NCBI GenBank assembly: GCA_964449325.1
Contig: CAYUYJ010000008.1
Coordinates: 46,509 to 110,508, forward strand
Direction: 5' to 3'
Source: RGIG3002 sp964449325
GTDB taxonomy: Bacteria > Bacillota > Clostridia > Lachnospirales > Lachnospiraceae
DNA: 64,000 bases
The translations under genes and the position numbers were made by a program. Shown here one piece after another: positions 26,487 to 35,359 of this stretch. The first letter of the stretch is position 1. Each line of letters opens with the position of its first letter. The notes under the pieces are model-generated. The model saw nothing but the letters and a program-made list of their open reading frames with translations. It had not been told where the DNA came from and did no database searches.

Positions 26487-27563
26487 TTACTTTTGAACAC
26501 TCTTCCGGTACTGCTGCGCTTCGGCATCCACCATTTCGTATTTGCGCTTCCATTCTCTTGTGTCACCAACCTTTTCCACTTCACTCCGGTTTTTATATAA
26601 AAATTTTGTAAGCTGATAACAATCTATCCAAATTTCCTTGCCTTCTTCTCTCCGCTTTTCATCAAAAACAAGTTCAATCCCGTAATGCAGATGTGTTACC
26701 TTGATATTGTTTACATTTTCCTTGGTACTGTAGCCGGTATGCCCCATATAACCGATAACATCTCCTGCCGTCACCACACTGCCTTCCTCCAGACCTTCCG
26801 CGTAGGGATAATTTTGTCGTAAATGTGCATAATAATAGTAACGGTTTGTGTCAAAACTCCGTATTCCGATACGCCAACCGCCATACTGATTCCAGCCGAT
26901 TGCCTCCACCACCCCGGACTCAATGGCTATAATCGGTGTTCCCACCTGTCCCATCATATCGTGTCCAAGATGGGGTCTGGAGTAACCGTAGCTTCTGGAG
27001 GTTCCGAAATCATCATAATCGCTGTATTCAAAACCTTTGGCAATGGGTGAAAATACCTTCAAACCATATCTTCGTTCCCATACCTTCTTCCCGCTTTCAT
27101 CCTCGGTCTGTATTTTATATTCTCCCACATATGCGCCAAGTACCGCCGAATAAGCTTTGTAATAATAATCATAGTATTTTAACTCCTTGCCCTCTTCTGC
27201 AATGGTAGTCTCTCCGTTCTTTACTTTTTCCACAATCTTTTCCAGCTCGGCACTCACACCGTTTTTAAAATCGCCGCCGTTTTTTGCTGCCAGATAGGCA
27301 AGCAATTCAATCCAGTCGATATGAATCTCCTCCTGATAAGTGGCAATATCCGTTTCATAAGCTTTGCACAGAATTTCGCAGGGAATATTGAAGTCTACCC
27401 ATTTAATCGTTTCCCCTTCACTAAATGTCTCCACCGTCTCCTTCTCCCGGAAAAGAAACGATAAGTTCTTCGGTATGTAATAAGCAAGGCTCAAACCTCC
27501 GGCAAGCAGCAAAAACATCCCCACGTACCGTCTTTTCTTAAAAAATCCGATCACCTTTTCCAT
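26487..27563 (-). CDS. membrane-anchored M23-family peptidase (358 aa)
   Basis: Predicted cell-wall peptidase of the LytM/M23 family. One N-terminal membrane helix (YVGMFLLLAGGLSLAYYI) is followed by about 160 residues of linker and then the M23 domain, with the zinc motifs HLGHD (HxxxD) and HLHYG (HxH) and the intervening strands GTPIIAIESGVVEAIGWN. Both zinc motifs are intact, so it should be active. ATG 27563 has AAAGGG at good distance; an upstream GTG (27596) is less likely. It is a single gene upstream of the butyrate operon, without a clear link to it. Confidence 0.85.
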   Translation of the reverse strand: MEKVIGFFKKRRYVGMFLLLAGGLSLAYYIPKNLSFLFREKETVETFSEGETIKWVDFNIPCEILCKAYETDIATYQEEIHIDWIELLAYLAAKNGGDFKNGVSAELEKIVEKVKNGETTIAEEGKELKYYDYYYKAYSAVLGAYVGEYKIQTEDESGKKVWERRYGLKVFSPIAKGFEYSDYDDFGTSRSYGYSRPHLGHDMMGQVGTPIIAIESGVVEAIGWNQYGGWRIGIRSFDTNRYYYYAHLRQNYPYAEGLEEGSVVTAGDVIGYMGHTGYSTKENVNNIKVTHLHYGIELVFDEKRREEGKEIWIDCYQLTKFLYKNRSEVEKVGDTREWKRKYEMVDAEAQQYRKSVQK

Positions 27564-27677
27564 ATCTGCCCTTTCTATGCGGCTCTTCTTCTGCACCGCA
27601 TACGCTAAAGCCGCTTCTAACGGCTTTTTAACACGAAAGTTTTCACCCTATTATATTCTGTTTCCGATTTACATATT

Positions 27678-27806
27678 CTATTACACGAAAAAGTGCCGCC
27701 CGGCGGCGGCACTTCCAAGAGAATGCTTCGCATTCTCCCTAACCACCACCACTTGGCTCGCACACTTTCCTATTACACGAAAAGGACTGCGGTTTTATCC
27801 ACAGTC
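27678..27806 (-). terminator. terminator region with two hairpins and a repeated 14-mer
   Basis: The stem GGACTGtGG/CCgCAGTCC (27783-27806) followed by TTTTCG on the minus strand ends hpf. A second stem GTGCCGCC/GGCGGCAC (27692-27714) is followed by TTTTTCG, and a third hairpin GAGAATG/CATTCTC lies at 27719-27736. CTATTACACGAAAA occurs at both 27678-27691 and 27770-27783, each abutting a hairpin. Confidence 0.75.
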
Positions 27807-27849
27807 CTCTGCTCATTTCTTATTTAATTTGTTATGTCCTGTCCGTAAA

Positions 27850-28377
27850 TTATACTTCCGGCTCAATCAAGCCATATGTATTACCTTTTCTCTTGTATAC
27901 CACATTTACCTCATCTGTTTCTGCATTGCAGAATACAAAGAAGTTATGTCCCAAAAGTTCCATCTGGATGCAGGCATCTTCGGGATACATCGGCTTAATA
28001 TCAAATTTCTTCGTACGAACGATTTTGATTTCTTCCTCGTCCATATAATCTTTTTCGATGAAATCCTGATTGAAAAACGCTGCCGCCTGTTTCTTGTCCA
28101 CCAATTTGGTTTTATACTTCTTCAGCTGTCTCTCAATGATTTCTTCCACTAAATCAATGGAAACATACATATCATTGCTTACCTGCTCTGAACGAATGAT
28201 ATTTCCTTTCACCGGGATAGTAACTTCGATTTTCTGACGGTCCTTTTCTACACTTAATGTAACGTGTACTTCCGTATCGGAGGTGAAGTATTTTTCCAGT
28301 TTGCCAATCTTGTCTTCTACTGCTGTCCTCAATCCTTCTGTTACTTCGATGTTTTTTCCGCTAATAATAAATTTCAT
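27850..28377 (-). CDS. hpf: ribosome hibernation promoting factor, long form (175 aa)
   Basis: Binds idle 30S subunits and pairs them into 100S ribosomes. N-terminal S30AE domain (KFIISGKNIEVTEGLRTAVEDKIGKLEKYF, about residues 1-95), a charged linker, and the C-terminal dimerisation domain (IVRTKKFDIKPMYPEDACIQMELLGHNFFVF) that marks the long HPF form. Two ATGs occur; the second, 28377, sits nine bases from GGAAGG, while the first overlaps the site, so 28377 is preferred. It has its own promoter. Confidence 0.93.
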   Translation of the reverse strand: MKFIISGKNIEVTEGLRTAVEDKIGKLEKYFTSDTEVHVTLSVEKDRQKIEVTIPVKGNIIRSEQVSNDMYVSIDLVEEIIERQLKKYKTKLVDKKQAAAFFNQDFIEKDYMDEEEIKIVRTKKFDIKPMYPEDACIQMELLGHNFFVFCNAETDEVNVVYKRKGNTYGLIEPEV

Positions 28378-28412
28378 GCTAATCATCCCTTCCGATTAAT
28401 TGTTGTACAAAC

Positions 28413-28442
28413 ATTATAGCACATCACCCGTTCTTTTTACAA
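28413..28442 (-). promoter_or_regulatory. hpf promoter
   Basis: Minus strand TTGTAA (28437-28442), 18 bases, TATAAT (28413-28418), about 36 bases before the hpf ATG. Confidence 0.7.
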
Positions 28443-28445
28443 CAA

Positions 28446-28744
28446 TTTGACAAAATTTACTTACCATTTACATCGGAAAGTATTTCTTTATACATTTTCG
28501 TTTACTATTCACAAAACGCCCGTTCTGAATTTCCTCTTCCTTTTTTCCACTTTTCCTCATTTTATTTCTGTGGAAAATGTGGATAACTTAGTGTATAAGT
28601 CAAAAATGCTGTGTTTACGCGATTTAATATTGTGGATAACTTTATCGGAAAATTCTTGCACATTTTGACCGTTTTCGTGTTTTTCATCTATATTTTGTAT
28701 ATCTTGCACAAGATTTTATCTGTCAATAGTATTTTGGAATATTT
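28446..28744. other. gene-free stretch with two perfect DnaA boxes
   Basis: About 300 bases between the hpf promoter and the end of a sugar permease gene. No gene was found. TGTGGATAA, the exact complement of the DnaA-box consensus TTATCCACA, occurs at 28578-28586 and 28631-28639 in the same orientation, 53 bases apart, in an AT-rich setting. Confidence 0.6.
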
Positions 28745-29614
28745 TTACTTAATTCCGGAATGTATAAAGCTTTCCATGAACTGTTTTTGGAATACCATAA
28801 ACAGCACCAATAAAGGAGCACATACCAGAAGCGTTGCTGCACTGACGTCACTCCACTGTGCCCCGGTTTCATAAGACATGGCAAACATGGCAAGCCCAAG
28901 GGACAAGGGTCTTTTTTCTACCGAATCCGTCATAACAAGCGGCCATAAAAAATTGTTCCACTGAAATGCTGCCGATATCATACCAAAAGACAGGTAGGCG
29001 GGAACAAGCAGCGGCACATACACCTTCCGCAAAATATAAAAGAATCCGGCACCGTCCACCTTTGCTGCTTCCTCTAATTCATAGGGAATCGTCTTAATCG
29101 TCTGGCGCACAATTAAGGTTCCCATTGCCGAAGCAAAAAAGGGAAGCATAATGCCAAGCCTGCTGTCATTCAGTCCCCATTTTACCATTAAGGAATAATT
29201 GGGCAGAATCAGTACCTCCGGTGCAATCATAAGCTGGGACAGAAAAATGACAAACAGCACTTTAGAACCATAAAAATCAATTCTTGCAAAGGCATATCCT
29301 GCCAATGTAATAAAAATAAACTGCACCAGCAAAATCCCCACCGTGATAAAAATCGTATTCCCGTAATATTTTCCAAAGGGAGCCGCCGCCAATACTCTTT
29401 TAAAATTCTCCAGTGTCGGCATCCCCACCGCAAACAAATCCAACGCCTTATCCTGTCCGATAAATGCAGTCCTCACTACCCACAGTAACGGAATCAGATT
29501 TATAAGCAAAAGAAACAACATAACCACTTTTAAGATACCGGTTCCTACTTTTGCCATTGTCGGCGCTTTTTTATATAAAACCGGAGGAGTTTGTTTTATC
29601 ATTACGTTTTCCAT
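28745..29614 (-). CDS. carbohydrate ABC transporter permease, MalG/UgpE type (289 aa)
   Basis: Inner-membrane subunit of a sugar or glycerol-phosphate importer. Six hydrophobic helices are seen (VVMLFLLLINLIPLLWVV; TIFITVGILLVQFIFITLAGYAFA; etc.), and the EAA loop reads ELEEAAKVDGAGFFYILRKVYVPLLVPA, the site that docks onto the ATPase. The ATPase is not encoded nearby, as is common for such clusters, which share an MsiK-type ATPase. Last gene of the three-gene cluster. Confidence 0.9.
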   Translation of the reverse strand: MENVMIKQTPPVLYKKAPTMAKVGTGILKVVMLFLLLINLIPLLWVVRTAFIGQDKALDLFAVGMPTLENFKRVLAAAPFGKYYGNTIFITVGILLVQFIFITLAGYAFARIDFYGSKVLFVIFLSQLMIAPEVLILPNYSLMVKWGLNDSRLGIMLPFFASAMGTLIVRQTIKTIPYELEEAAKVDGAGFFYILRKVYVPLLVPAYLSFGMISAAFQWNNFLWPLVMTDSVEKRPLSLGLAMFAMSYETGAQWSDVSAATLLVCAPLLVLFMVFQKQFMESFIHSGIK

Positions 29615-29623
29615 AGATACCTC

Positions 29624-30580
29624 CTAATTATAGTATGCCTTTTTATCATCCCGGAAAAATTTCACACAGGTAACTGCCAGCAGTATCCCTACCAAAATTA
29701 CCGTAATGGCAGAAGCTTTTCCGGTATCCCAATAATCAAAGCCGGTCTGATAAATATAATACAGCAGCATGTTGGTGGCATTGCCCGGACCGCCCTTCGT
29801 CATAATATAAAGATGATCTACCATCTTATAGGCATTGGTCAGGGCGATAATAAACACATAAATTGTTGTAGGTTTCAACAATGGCCAGGTTATCAGCTTA
29901 AAAAGCTTCACTCCCGATGCTCCGTCAATTTTGGCCGCTTCAAACATCTCTCTGGAAATACCGTTTAATCCTGACATATAAAACAACATAATATATCCTG
30001 CCTGTTTCCAGATAAGCATCACCATAATTGCCCAGACAGCTGTTTTTTCATTTGCAAGAAAACGCCATTCCGGATTGATGTAACCAAGCAGACCATAAAT
30101 CGGTGTATATATAAACATCCAAATATTTGCCGCCGCTACCATCGGAATAAAAGTCGGATAGATAAAACCGAGACGTACAATGGTTTTGCCATGCTTTATG
30201 CTTTTTTCAAAAAGAGCCATCGCAACCGCCAGCCCGATACTGCAAGGTACCGTAACGACAGCCACAAGAAAATTATTTAAAAAGCATTCCCAAAACACTT
30301 TATCCTTCATCAGATTCACATAATTTTCAAGTCCTACAAATACCGGTGTCAATGTGGATAAATTATCTTTGTATAAACTGTTTATCAGACTCTTTCCAAT
30401 CGGATATATGGTGAAAATAACTAAAAATACGGCAGAGGGTAATAACAACAGCCACGCCGTCAGAGTTCTTTTCCATTTCAATTTGATTTCTTTTCCCAGT
30501 GCCAGCCTGTATTCCTGCTCTCTGTCCCTCAACTGCAGGGGCGCAAATGCACCGGTACTTACTGTTTCCATTGTTTCCAT
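29624..30580 (-). CDS. carbohydrate ABC transporter permease, MalF/UgpA type (318 aa)
   Basis: Second permease. Six helices (LLLLPSAVFLVIFTIYPIG at the start) and the EAA loop EMFEAAKIDGASGVKLFKLITWPLL. The frame opens at 30646, but this overlaps a terminator hairpin; ATG 30580 (METMETVSTG) has GGAAAGGA upstream and is preferred. It lies 9 bases before the second permease. Confidence 0.88.
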   Translation of the reverse strand: METMETVSTGAFAPLQLRDREQEYRLALGKEIKLKWKRTLTAWLLLLPSAVFLVIFTIYPIGKSLINSLYKDNLSTLTPVFVGLENYVNLMKDKVFWECFLNNFLVAVVTVPCSIGLAVAMALFEKSIKHGKTIVRLGFIYPTFIPMVAAANIWMFIYTPIYGLLGYINPEWRFLANEKTAVWAIMVMLIWKQAGYIMLFYMSGLNGISREMFEAAKIDGASGVKLFKLITWPLLKPTTIYVFIIALTNAYKMVDHLYIMTKGGPGNATNMLLYYIYQTGFDYWDTGKASAITVILVGILLAVTCVKFFRDDKKAYYN

Positions 30581-30624
30581 TCGTCTTCTGTTTTCCTTTC
30601 CGCTCCAGCGTTTCTCTTTCTTAT

Positions 30625-30658
30625 TTTCAAAAAAGACCGACTGCACTGAGCCGGTCTT
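30625..30658 (-). terminator. terminator between binding-protein and permease genes
   Basis: AAGACCG pairs with CGGTCTT (30633-30639, 30652-30658), followed on the minus strand by TTTTTTG. Partial read-through would give more binding protein than permease, the usual stoichiometry. Confidence 0.75.
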
Positions 30659-30670
30659 CTCAAGTATCTT

Positions 30671-32077
30671 TTAGCGATAATTTATTAAAATATTCTCTGC
30701 CGTTTCCTGTGCATCATCCAATGCTTTTTCTACCTCCTGCTGCCCTGTCATGACATAAGAGATTGCATCATCAATTGCCTTCTGCACCTCTGCCTGATTG
30801 TAGGTGGATAACTCTGCGTAGCCATATTCCAGCTGGTCTCTTGCTACCAGACAGTAAGGGAATTCTTCCGCATACGCTTTCATCCGCTCTGTTTCGTAAG
30901 CACTTGGTCTGGTTGCCACATAACCGGTATCAATACTCCACTGTGCTACTCTTTCGTCATCGGTCATCCATTTAATAAATTCAAAAGCCGCCTGCTGACG
31001 TTCTTCACTCACTCCCTTGAAAATGTAGAAGTTACCGCCTCCTGTAGGAGAACCGAAGGAATCACAGGAAGGAAGCATTGCCACACCGAACTCAAACCCG
31101 GCATTGTTTTTTACGTTTGTCAGATTTCCTGTTGTGTGATACATCATCGCAGTCTTTCCTTCAATAAAATCCGACGGCGTAGTAGCCCATGCTACAATTC
31201 CCTCCGGCATAGAACCGTCTTCTGCAAGACTCTTCCAGAATTTTAAGCCCTTTGCAACACGTTCATCATTGTAATAGGTTTCCGTACCTGTGTCGTTCAT
31301 CAGGTTAAAGCCGTTCTGCTGTACGCAGAAGGTCTGAAGCATCCAGTAAGCATAACCGTCTGAAGGAATTTCGATTCCGTACCTTGTGCTGCCGCCCTCT
31401 GTCTTTGTCAGCTTCTTTGCATAATCAGCAAGCTCTTCCCATGTAGAAGGGGCTTTCTCCGGGTCTAAACCGGCTTCTGCAAATGCTTCTTTATTGTAAT
31501 ATAATACAATCGTGCTTCTCTGCCACGGAATACCATATGTAGTATCACCGGAACGGCTATTCATCATAAAGCCTTCGTAAAATCCGTTCAGCCATTCCTT
31601 ATCCTCTTCCGTCTGACAAAAACTGTTCATATCTGCAATTGCATCCATTGCTAATAAAGAATATAAGTCAATGGAAAACATAATCGCCATATCCGGTGTA
31701 TTACCGCCCTTAATAGCCGCCTGTACCTTTGTTCTCGTATCTGCATAACTTCCTGCATATACAGGTGTAACTGTTACATTCGGATTTTCTTCATGATACT
31801 GTTTGCAAAGTGCATCAATTAAGGCATCCGGTCCGCCGCCTACGGAAACCGGAAAATACATTGTAAGCTCCAGCGGCTCTGCATTTTCGTTATTCTCTTT
31901 GTTTTCTTTTTCGGCACTCTCTGCATTGTCTCCCGCACTGTCTGCTGTTTGGGTACTTTCGGTTTTTGCAGTTTCTGTCTTTGCACCTTCTGCCTTTATA
32001 CTTTCTGTACTGCCACAGCCTGCCATACTAAACAGACATGCAGCACTCAATAATAATGCCAACAATCTTTTTTTCAT
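30671..32077 (-). CDS. extracellular solute-binding lipoprotein, UgpB-like (468 aa)
   Basis: Captures substrate for the two permeases. Lipobox LFSMAGC puts the lipidated Cys near residue 21, followed by a Glu/Thr/Ala-rich linker to about residue 70 and a SBP family 1 domain (LDALIDALC-like start PDALIDALCKQYHEENPNVTV; GGNTPDMAIMFSIDLYSLL; GIPWQRSTIVLYYNKEAFAEAG). The closest recognisable type is UgpB/MalE. The exact substrate (glycerol-3-phosphate derivative or oligosaccharide) cannot be read from the sequence. First gene of the cluster. Confidence 0.9.
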   Translation of the reverse strand: MKKRLLALLLSAACLFSMAGCGSTESIKAEGAKTETAKTESTQTADSAGDNAESAEKENKENNENAEPLELTMYFPVSVGGGPDALIDALCKQYHEENPNVTVTPVYAGSYADTRTKVQAAIKGGNTPDMAIMFSIDLYSLLAMDAIADMNSFCQTEEDKEWLNGFYEGFMMNSRSGDTTYGIPWQRSTIVLYYNKEAFAEAGLDPEKAPSTWEELADYAKKLTKTEGGSTRYGIEIPSDGYAYWMLQTFCVQQNGFNLMNDTGTETYYNDERVAKGLKFWKSLAEDGSMPEGIVAWATTPSDFIEGKTAMMYHTTGNLTNVKNNAGFEFGVAMLPSCDSFGSPTGGGNFYIFKGVSEERQQAAFEFIKWMTDDERVAQWSIDTGYVATRPSAYETERMKAYAEEFPYCLVARDQLEYGYAELSTYNQAEVQKAIDDAISYVMTGQQEVEKALDDAQETAENILINYR

Positions 32078-32173
32078 CTAATTTCTCCTCACTTTTTTCC
32101 GTTAATTTTTTGTGCAAAAAAATAATAGCGTTTTCTATGTAAAACCCGCTATCACCTAATCGTAAAAAGTATG

Positions 32174-32216
32174 TAAAAAAACTGCCATACTCCGTTTTGT
32201 TTCGAAGTATGACAGT
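32174..32216 (-). terminator. terminator of the NlpC/P60 gene
   Basis: CTGTCATACTTCG pairs with CGGAGTATGGCAG (one G-T pair), followed by TTTTTTT on the minus strand, about 50 bases after the stop. Confidence 0.88.
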
Positions 32217-32266
32217 AGCTTTATAAAACATATATGCAAAATTCTTTTTCTTTCTAAAATCTCGTC

Positions 32267-33526
32267 TTAGAAAATTCTTCTTACCGCAAGTACCTGACGG
32301 TAATCTGCTCTGGATACGATAATACCTGTCTTTGCTGTAGAAGCATGCACAATCTGTCCGTCACCAATATAAAGTCCGACATGACCGGAATAGCATACAA
32401 TATCACCCGGCTGTGCTGCGGAAAGTCCGCCTTCTACTCCCGAACCGGAACTTCTCAATGAAGAAGAGGAATGTGGAAGACTTACACCATAGTTTGCATA
32501 AACACTCATGACAAAACCGGAACAGTCCGTACCGTTTGTAAGACTGCTGCCACCATATACATACGGATTGCCTACAAACTGTAACGCATAATTTGCTACG
32601 TCCGTTCCTACGCCGCTTCCGGCAGAAGCCGTTACCGTCTGGGTCGGTGCTTCCGTAGCGGAAGCTGCTGCATTTTCTGCCGCACGCTGCGCTTCTGCTG
32701 CTGCCGCTGCTTCTCTCGCCGCCTTACGCGCTGCCTCTTCCTTTGCAAGACGTGCCTCTTCCTCTGCTTTGGATTCTGCTTTTACAAATTCTGTAGTTAA
32801 AGAAACATAATCCGTGGAAACGTAACCGTCACCTTCTTCAATGTTAACTTTTACCCATCCATCTAATTCTTCTGTTACAATTAAGTCATCTTCAATCGGA
32901 ACCAGACCAAGTACCGTAGCTTCCAGACTCGGTTCCTGTCTAACCTTTAAGGTTGTGGTCGTAACAGTTGCAATTCTTGTTCCTACCTGCTTTGCCAGTT
33001 CAACGGCTGCTTCTCCTGTTACACAAAACTCAGCTTTTACATACCCTGTCACGGAACCGGAATTAATTTCATACCAGCCATCCTTCTCGGAAAGGAAAGT
33101 ACCAACGGATTTATCATATAATTTCCCTACAATTTCGCCTTCCTCACTGGGGGTGCTGCGCACATTCACATAATTGGTTACCTGTGCAATAACAAGGCTC
33201 TTAAAGCTCTCTTCTTCTGCCTCCTCAGCAGTCATTTCCTCTGTTGCTTCTTCTGTTTCTGCCTCAACATTTTCTGCTACAGGCTGTATTTCTTCAATAT
33301 TTTTTATCTCTGTATTTGTTTCCAGTGTACCGCCTTCTTCTGTAACGGGAGCACTGTCTTTCATTGTCTGTAAGGTTGTATTATTCTTAGCCAATGTTAA
33401 TGTTACACCGGCAGAAGGAAGCACATCCGATACGCCTCCGGCCGCATACGCCGTAATGTTCAAACCGGAAAAGGCAATGACAGTTACAAGTCCATATGCT
33501 GCTACTTTCAGTTTCTGCTGTTTCAT
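32267..33526 (-). CDS. SH3-domain NlpC/P60 peptidoglycan hydrolase (419 aa)
   Basis: Secreted D,L-endopeptidase. A Sec signal peptide (VAAYGLVTVIAFSGLNITAYAAG) is followed by an acidic linker, two bacterial SH3 domains (NVRSTPSEEGEIVGKLYD... and LKVRQEPSLEATVLGLVP...), an Ala/Glu-rich coiled stretch and a C-terminal NlpC/P60 domain with Cys in TDCSGFVMSVY, His in GHVGLYIG and the third polar residue in QIVHAS. ATG 33526 has GGAGG at ideal distance, so the longer frame to 33574 is rejected. It has its own promoter and a WalR-like site. Confidence 0.92.
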   Translation of the reverse strand: MKQQKLKVAAYGLVTVIAFSGLNITAYAAGGVSDVLPSAGVTLTLAKNNTTLQTMKDSAPVTEEGGTLETNTEIKNIEEIQPVAENVEAETEEATEEMTAEEAEEESFKSLVIAQVTNYVNVRSTPSEEGEIVGKLYDKSVGTFLSEKDGWYEINSGSVTGYVKAEFCVTGEAAVELAKQVGTRIATVTTTTLKVRQEPSLEATVLGLVPIEDDLIVTEELDGWVKVNIEEGDGYVSTDYVSLTTEFVKAESKAEEEARLAKEEAARKAAREAAAAAEAQRAAENAAASATEAPTQTVTASAGSGVGTDVANYALQFVGNPYVYGGSSLTNGTDCSGFVMSVYANYGVSLPHSSSSLRSSGSGVEGGLSAAQPGDIVCYSGHVGLYIGDGQIVHASTAKTGIIVSRADYRQVLAVRRIF

Positions 33527-33576
33527 CTTAACCTCCGTATGCTTACCATCCCATTCTGTTAATATGATAAACATTT

Positions 33577-33631
33577 GTTACAAATTTGTTACAACTGTAA
33601 TAAATATATCACCATTGTAATACTTTGTCAA
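33577..33631 (-). promoter_or_regulatory. promoter and WalR-like box of the NlpC/P60 gene
   Basis: Minus strand TTGACA (33626-33631), 17 bases, TATATT (33603-33608). Just downstream TGTAAC-N5-TGTAAC (33577-33593) is an exact match to the WalR (YycF) consensus TGTWAH-N5-TGTWAH, the regulator of cell-wall hydrolase genes in Firmicutes. Its position past the start point would favour repression. Confidence 0.6.
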
Positions 33632-33668
33632 CAATTCGTTAAAATTGGCTAAAATTGGCATGTCCAAA

Positions 33669-34580
33669 CTATTTGGAAAGCAAGTAATCCTGAATGCTTG
33701 TAACAGCATTTGCCCCATCGGAAACTGCCGTAATAATCTGGCGCAGTCTTTTCGTCCGCACATCTCCCGCCGCAAAAATACCGGGGATGCTTGTTTTTCC
33801 GTCTTCTCCCGCCTTGATATATCCGGCTTCATCCATTTCCGGAAGTCCCTCCACAAAAGCACTGTTGGGATGGATGCCGACTGCAATAAATACACCATCC
33901 ACGGCTTTGTCCTCCTCGGTACCGTCCAGAGTACTGCGGATATGAATACGTTCCGTCTGTCCGTCTCCTTCAATAGCAGTCACCACATGATTCCAGAGAA
34001 TTTCCACATTCGGAAGCTCCATGAGATTTTTTTGTAATATATCCGCAGCACGAAGTTCATCCCTGCGGTGCACCAGATATACCTTTTCACATCCTCTTGC
34101 AAGGAAAATAGCGTCCTCTACAGCAACATCACCGCCGCCCACTACAGCAACTGTACGATTTTTAAAGAAAGCTCCATCACAGGTAGCACAATAGGATACC
34201 CCTACGCCCGCCAGTTCTTCCTCACCCGGCACCTGCAATTTGGCATGGGAAGCTCCGGTAGCAATCAGCACCGTTTTCGTCTCATAGCGGCTTTTGTCCG
34301 TCACTACTGTTTTTACCGCACCGCCGTCTTCAATCCGCACCACAGCTTCTTCCCTGAATTCTGCCTGCAGCTTGTCAGCGTGGGCACGAAACTGTATGCC
34401 CATATCAAAACCGTTGATGCCCGGAAGACCCAAATAATTGTCCACCTCATAGGTTGTCAATACCTGTCCTCCACTCATGCCGCTCTGCTCTAACACCAGC
34501 AGATTCAGTCCTGCTCTTTTTCCATAAACCGCTGCTGACAGACCTGCCGGTCCGGAGCCTATAATGATTAAATCGTACAT
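33669..34580 (-). CDS. trxB: thioredoxin-disulfide reductase (303 aa)
   Basis: NADPH:thioredoxin flavoenzyme. FAD-binding IIGSGPAGLSAAVYGKRAG at the start, redox motif CATCDG (CxxC) in the middle, NADPH-binding VVGGGDVAVEDAIFL, and the C-terminal FAD motif GIFAAGDVRTKRLRQIITAVSDGANA. Length is standard. The frame extends to 34748, but ATG 34580 (MYDLIIIG) has AGGAGG upstream and is the real start. It lies 11 bases after the short-chain dehydrogenase gene. Confidence 0.94.
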   Translation of the reverse strand: MYDLIIIGSGPAGLSAAVYGKRAGLNLLVLEQSGMSGGQVLTTYEVDNYLGLPGINGFDMGIQFRAHADKLQAEFREEAVVRIEDGGAVKTVVTDKSRYETKTVLIATGASHAKLQVPGEEELAGVGVSYCATCDGAFFKNRTVAVVGGGDVAVEDAIFLARGCEKVYLVHRRDELRAADILQKNLMELPNVEILWNHVVTAIEGDGQTERIHIRSTLDGTEEDKAVDGVFIAVGIHPNSAFVEGLPEMDEAGYIKAGEDGKTSIPGIFAAGDVRTKRLRQIITAVSDGANAVTSIQDYLLSK

Positions 34581-34591
34581 TCTGTTTCCTC

Positions 34592-35314
34592 CTACATCCA
34601 TCCACCGTCTAATGTAATAATCTGTCCGGTAAGATACGTATTTCCTTCTGCTAACTGTAATGCCAGTTCTGCCACTTCCTCCGGCTTTCCGAAACGGTCC
34701 GCCGGGATTTCCGCCTGTAAAGCTTCTCTCTCTTCCTTGGAAAAGCACTGATTCATCTGTGTGTCAATCACCCCACAGGCAATGGCATTTACCTGAATAT
34801 TACTGGGCGCAAGCTCCTTTGCCAAGGCTTTTGTAAAAGCATTTACTCCACCCTTGGATGCCGAATAGGCAACCTCCATGGATGCACCTGCATTTCCCCA
34901 TACCGAAGAAATATTGATGATTTTTCCGCACTTTTTATGCACCATAAGCGGCACCGCCAAACGACATACATAAAACATACTGCTCAGATTGGTGCTGATA
35001 ACCCGGTTCCACTCCTCCACGGTCATATCTGTCAGAAGTCCGATATGGGAAATTCCTGCATTATTGACCACCACATCTACATCCGTTATGCTGCCAAACA
35101 CCTTTTCCATGCTCTCTGCATTACCGGCATCCGCTTCCAATGCTTTTGCCATTATACCATAATTTTTCTCCAATTCCCCAAAAAACTGCTTCATTTCTTC
35201 ATAGGATTTTTTGCAGGTTCCATATATATCATACCCGTTCCGGGCAAATTCTATCGCAATAGCTTTTCCAATGCCACGGGAGGCACCTGTAATCAAAACA
35301 CTTTTTCTTTTCAT
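34592..35314 (-). CDS. short-chain dehydrogenase/reductase, FabG-like (240 aa)
   Basis: NAD(P)-dependent oxidoreductase: LITGASRGIGKAIAIEFA (cofactor loop), VVNNAGISHIGLLTD, catalytic Ser in INISSVWG and Y-x-x-x-K in VAYSASKGGV. Closest to 3-oxoacyl-ACP reductase FabG, but it is not in a fatty-acid gene cluster, so the substrate is open. It lies just before trxB and 45 bases after a MATE gene. Confidence 0.85.
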   Translation of the reverse strand: MKRKSVLITGASRGIGKAIAIEFARNGYDIYGTCKKSYEEMKQFFGELEKNYGIMAKALEADAGNAESMEKVFGSITDVDVVVNNAGISHIGLLTDMTVEEWNRVISTNLSSMFYVCRLAVPLMVHKKCGKIINISSVWGNAGASMEVAYSASKGGVNAFTKALAKELAPSNIQVNAIACGVIDTQMNQCFSKEEREALQAEIPADRFGKPEEVAELALQLAEGNTYLTGQIITLDGGWM

Positions 35315-35359
35315 TCGCTAAGCTTTTTACTCCTTTTTTGCGTAAATTCCCTTGTTTCA

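Noticed and set aside
27678..27806. CRISPR-like repeated unit
   Set aside because: Only two copies of a 14-mer, each next to a terminator stem, without regular spacing.
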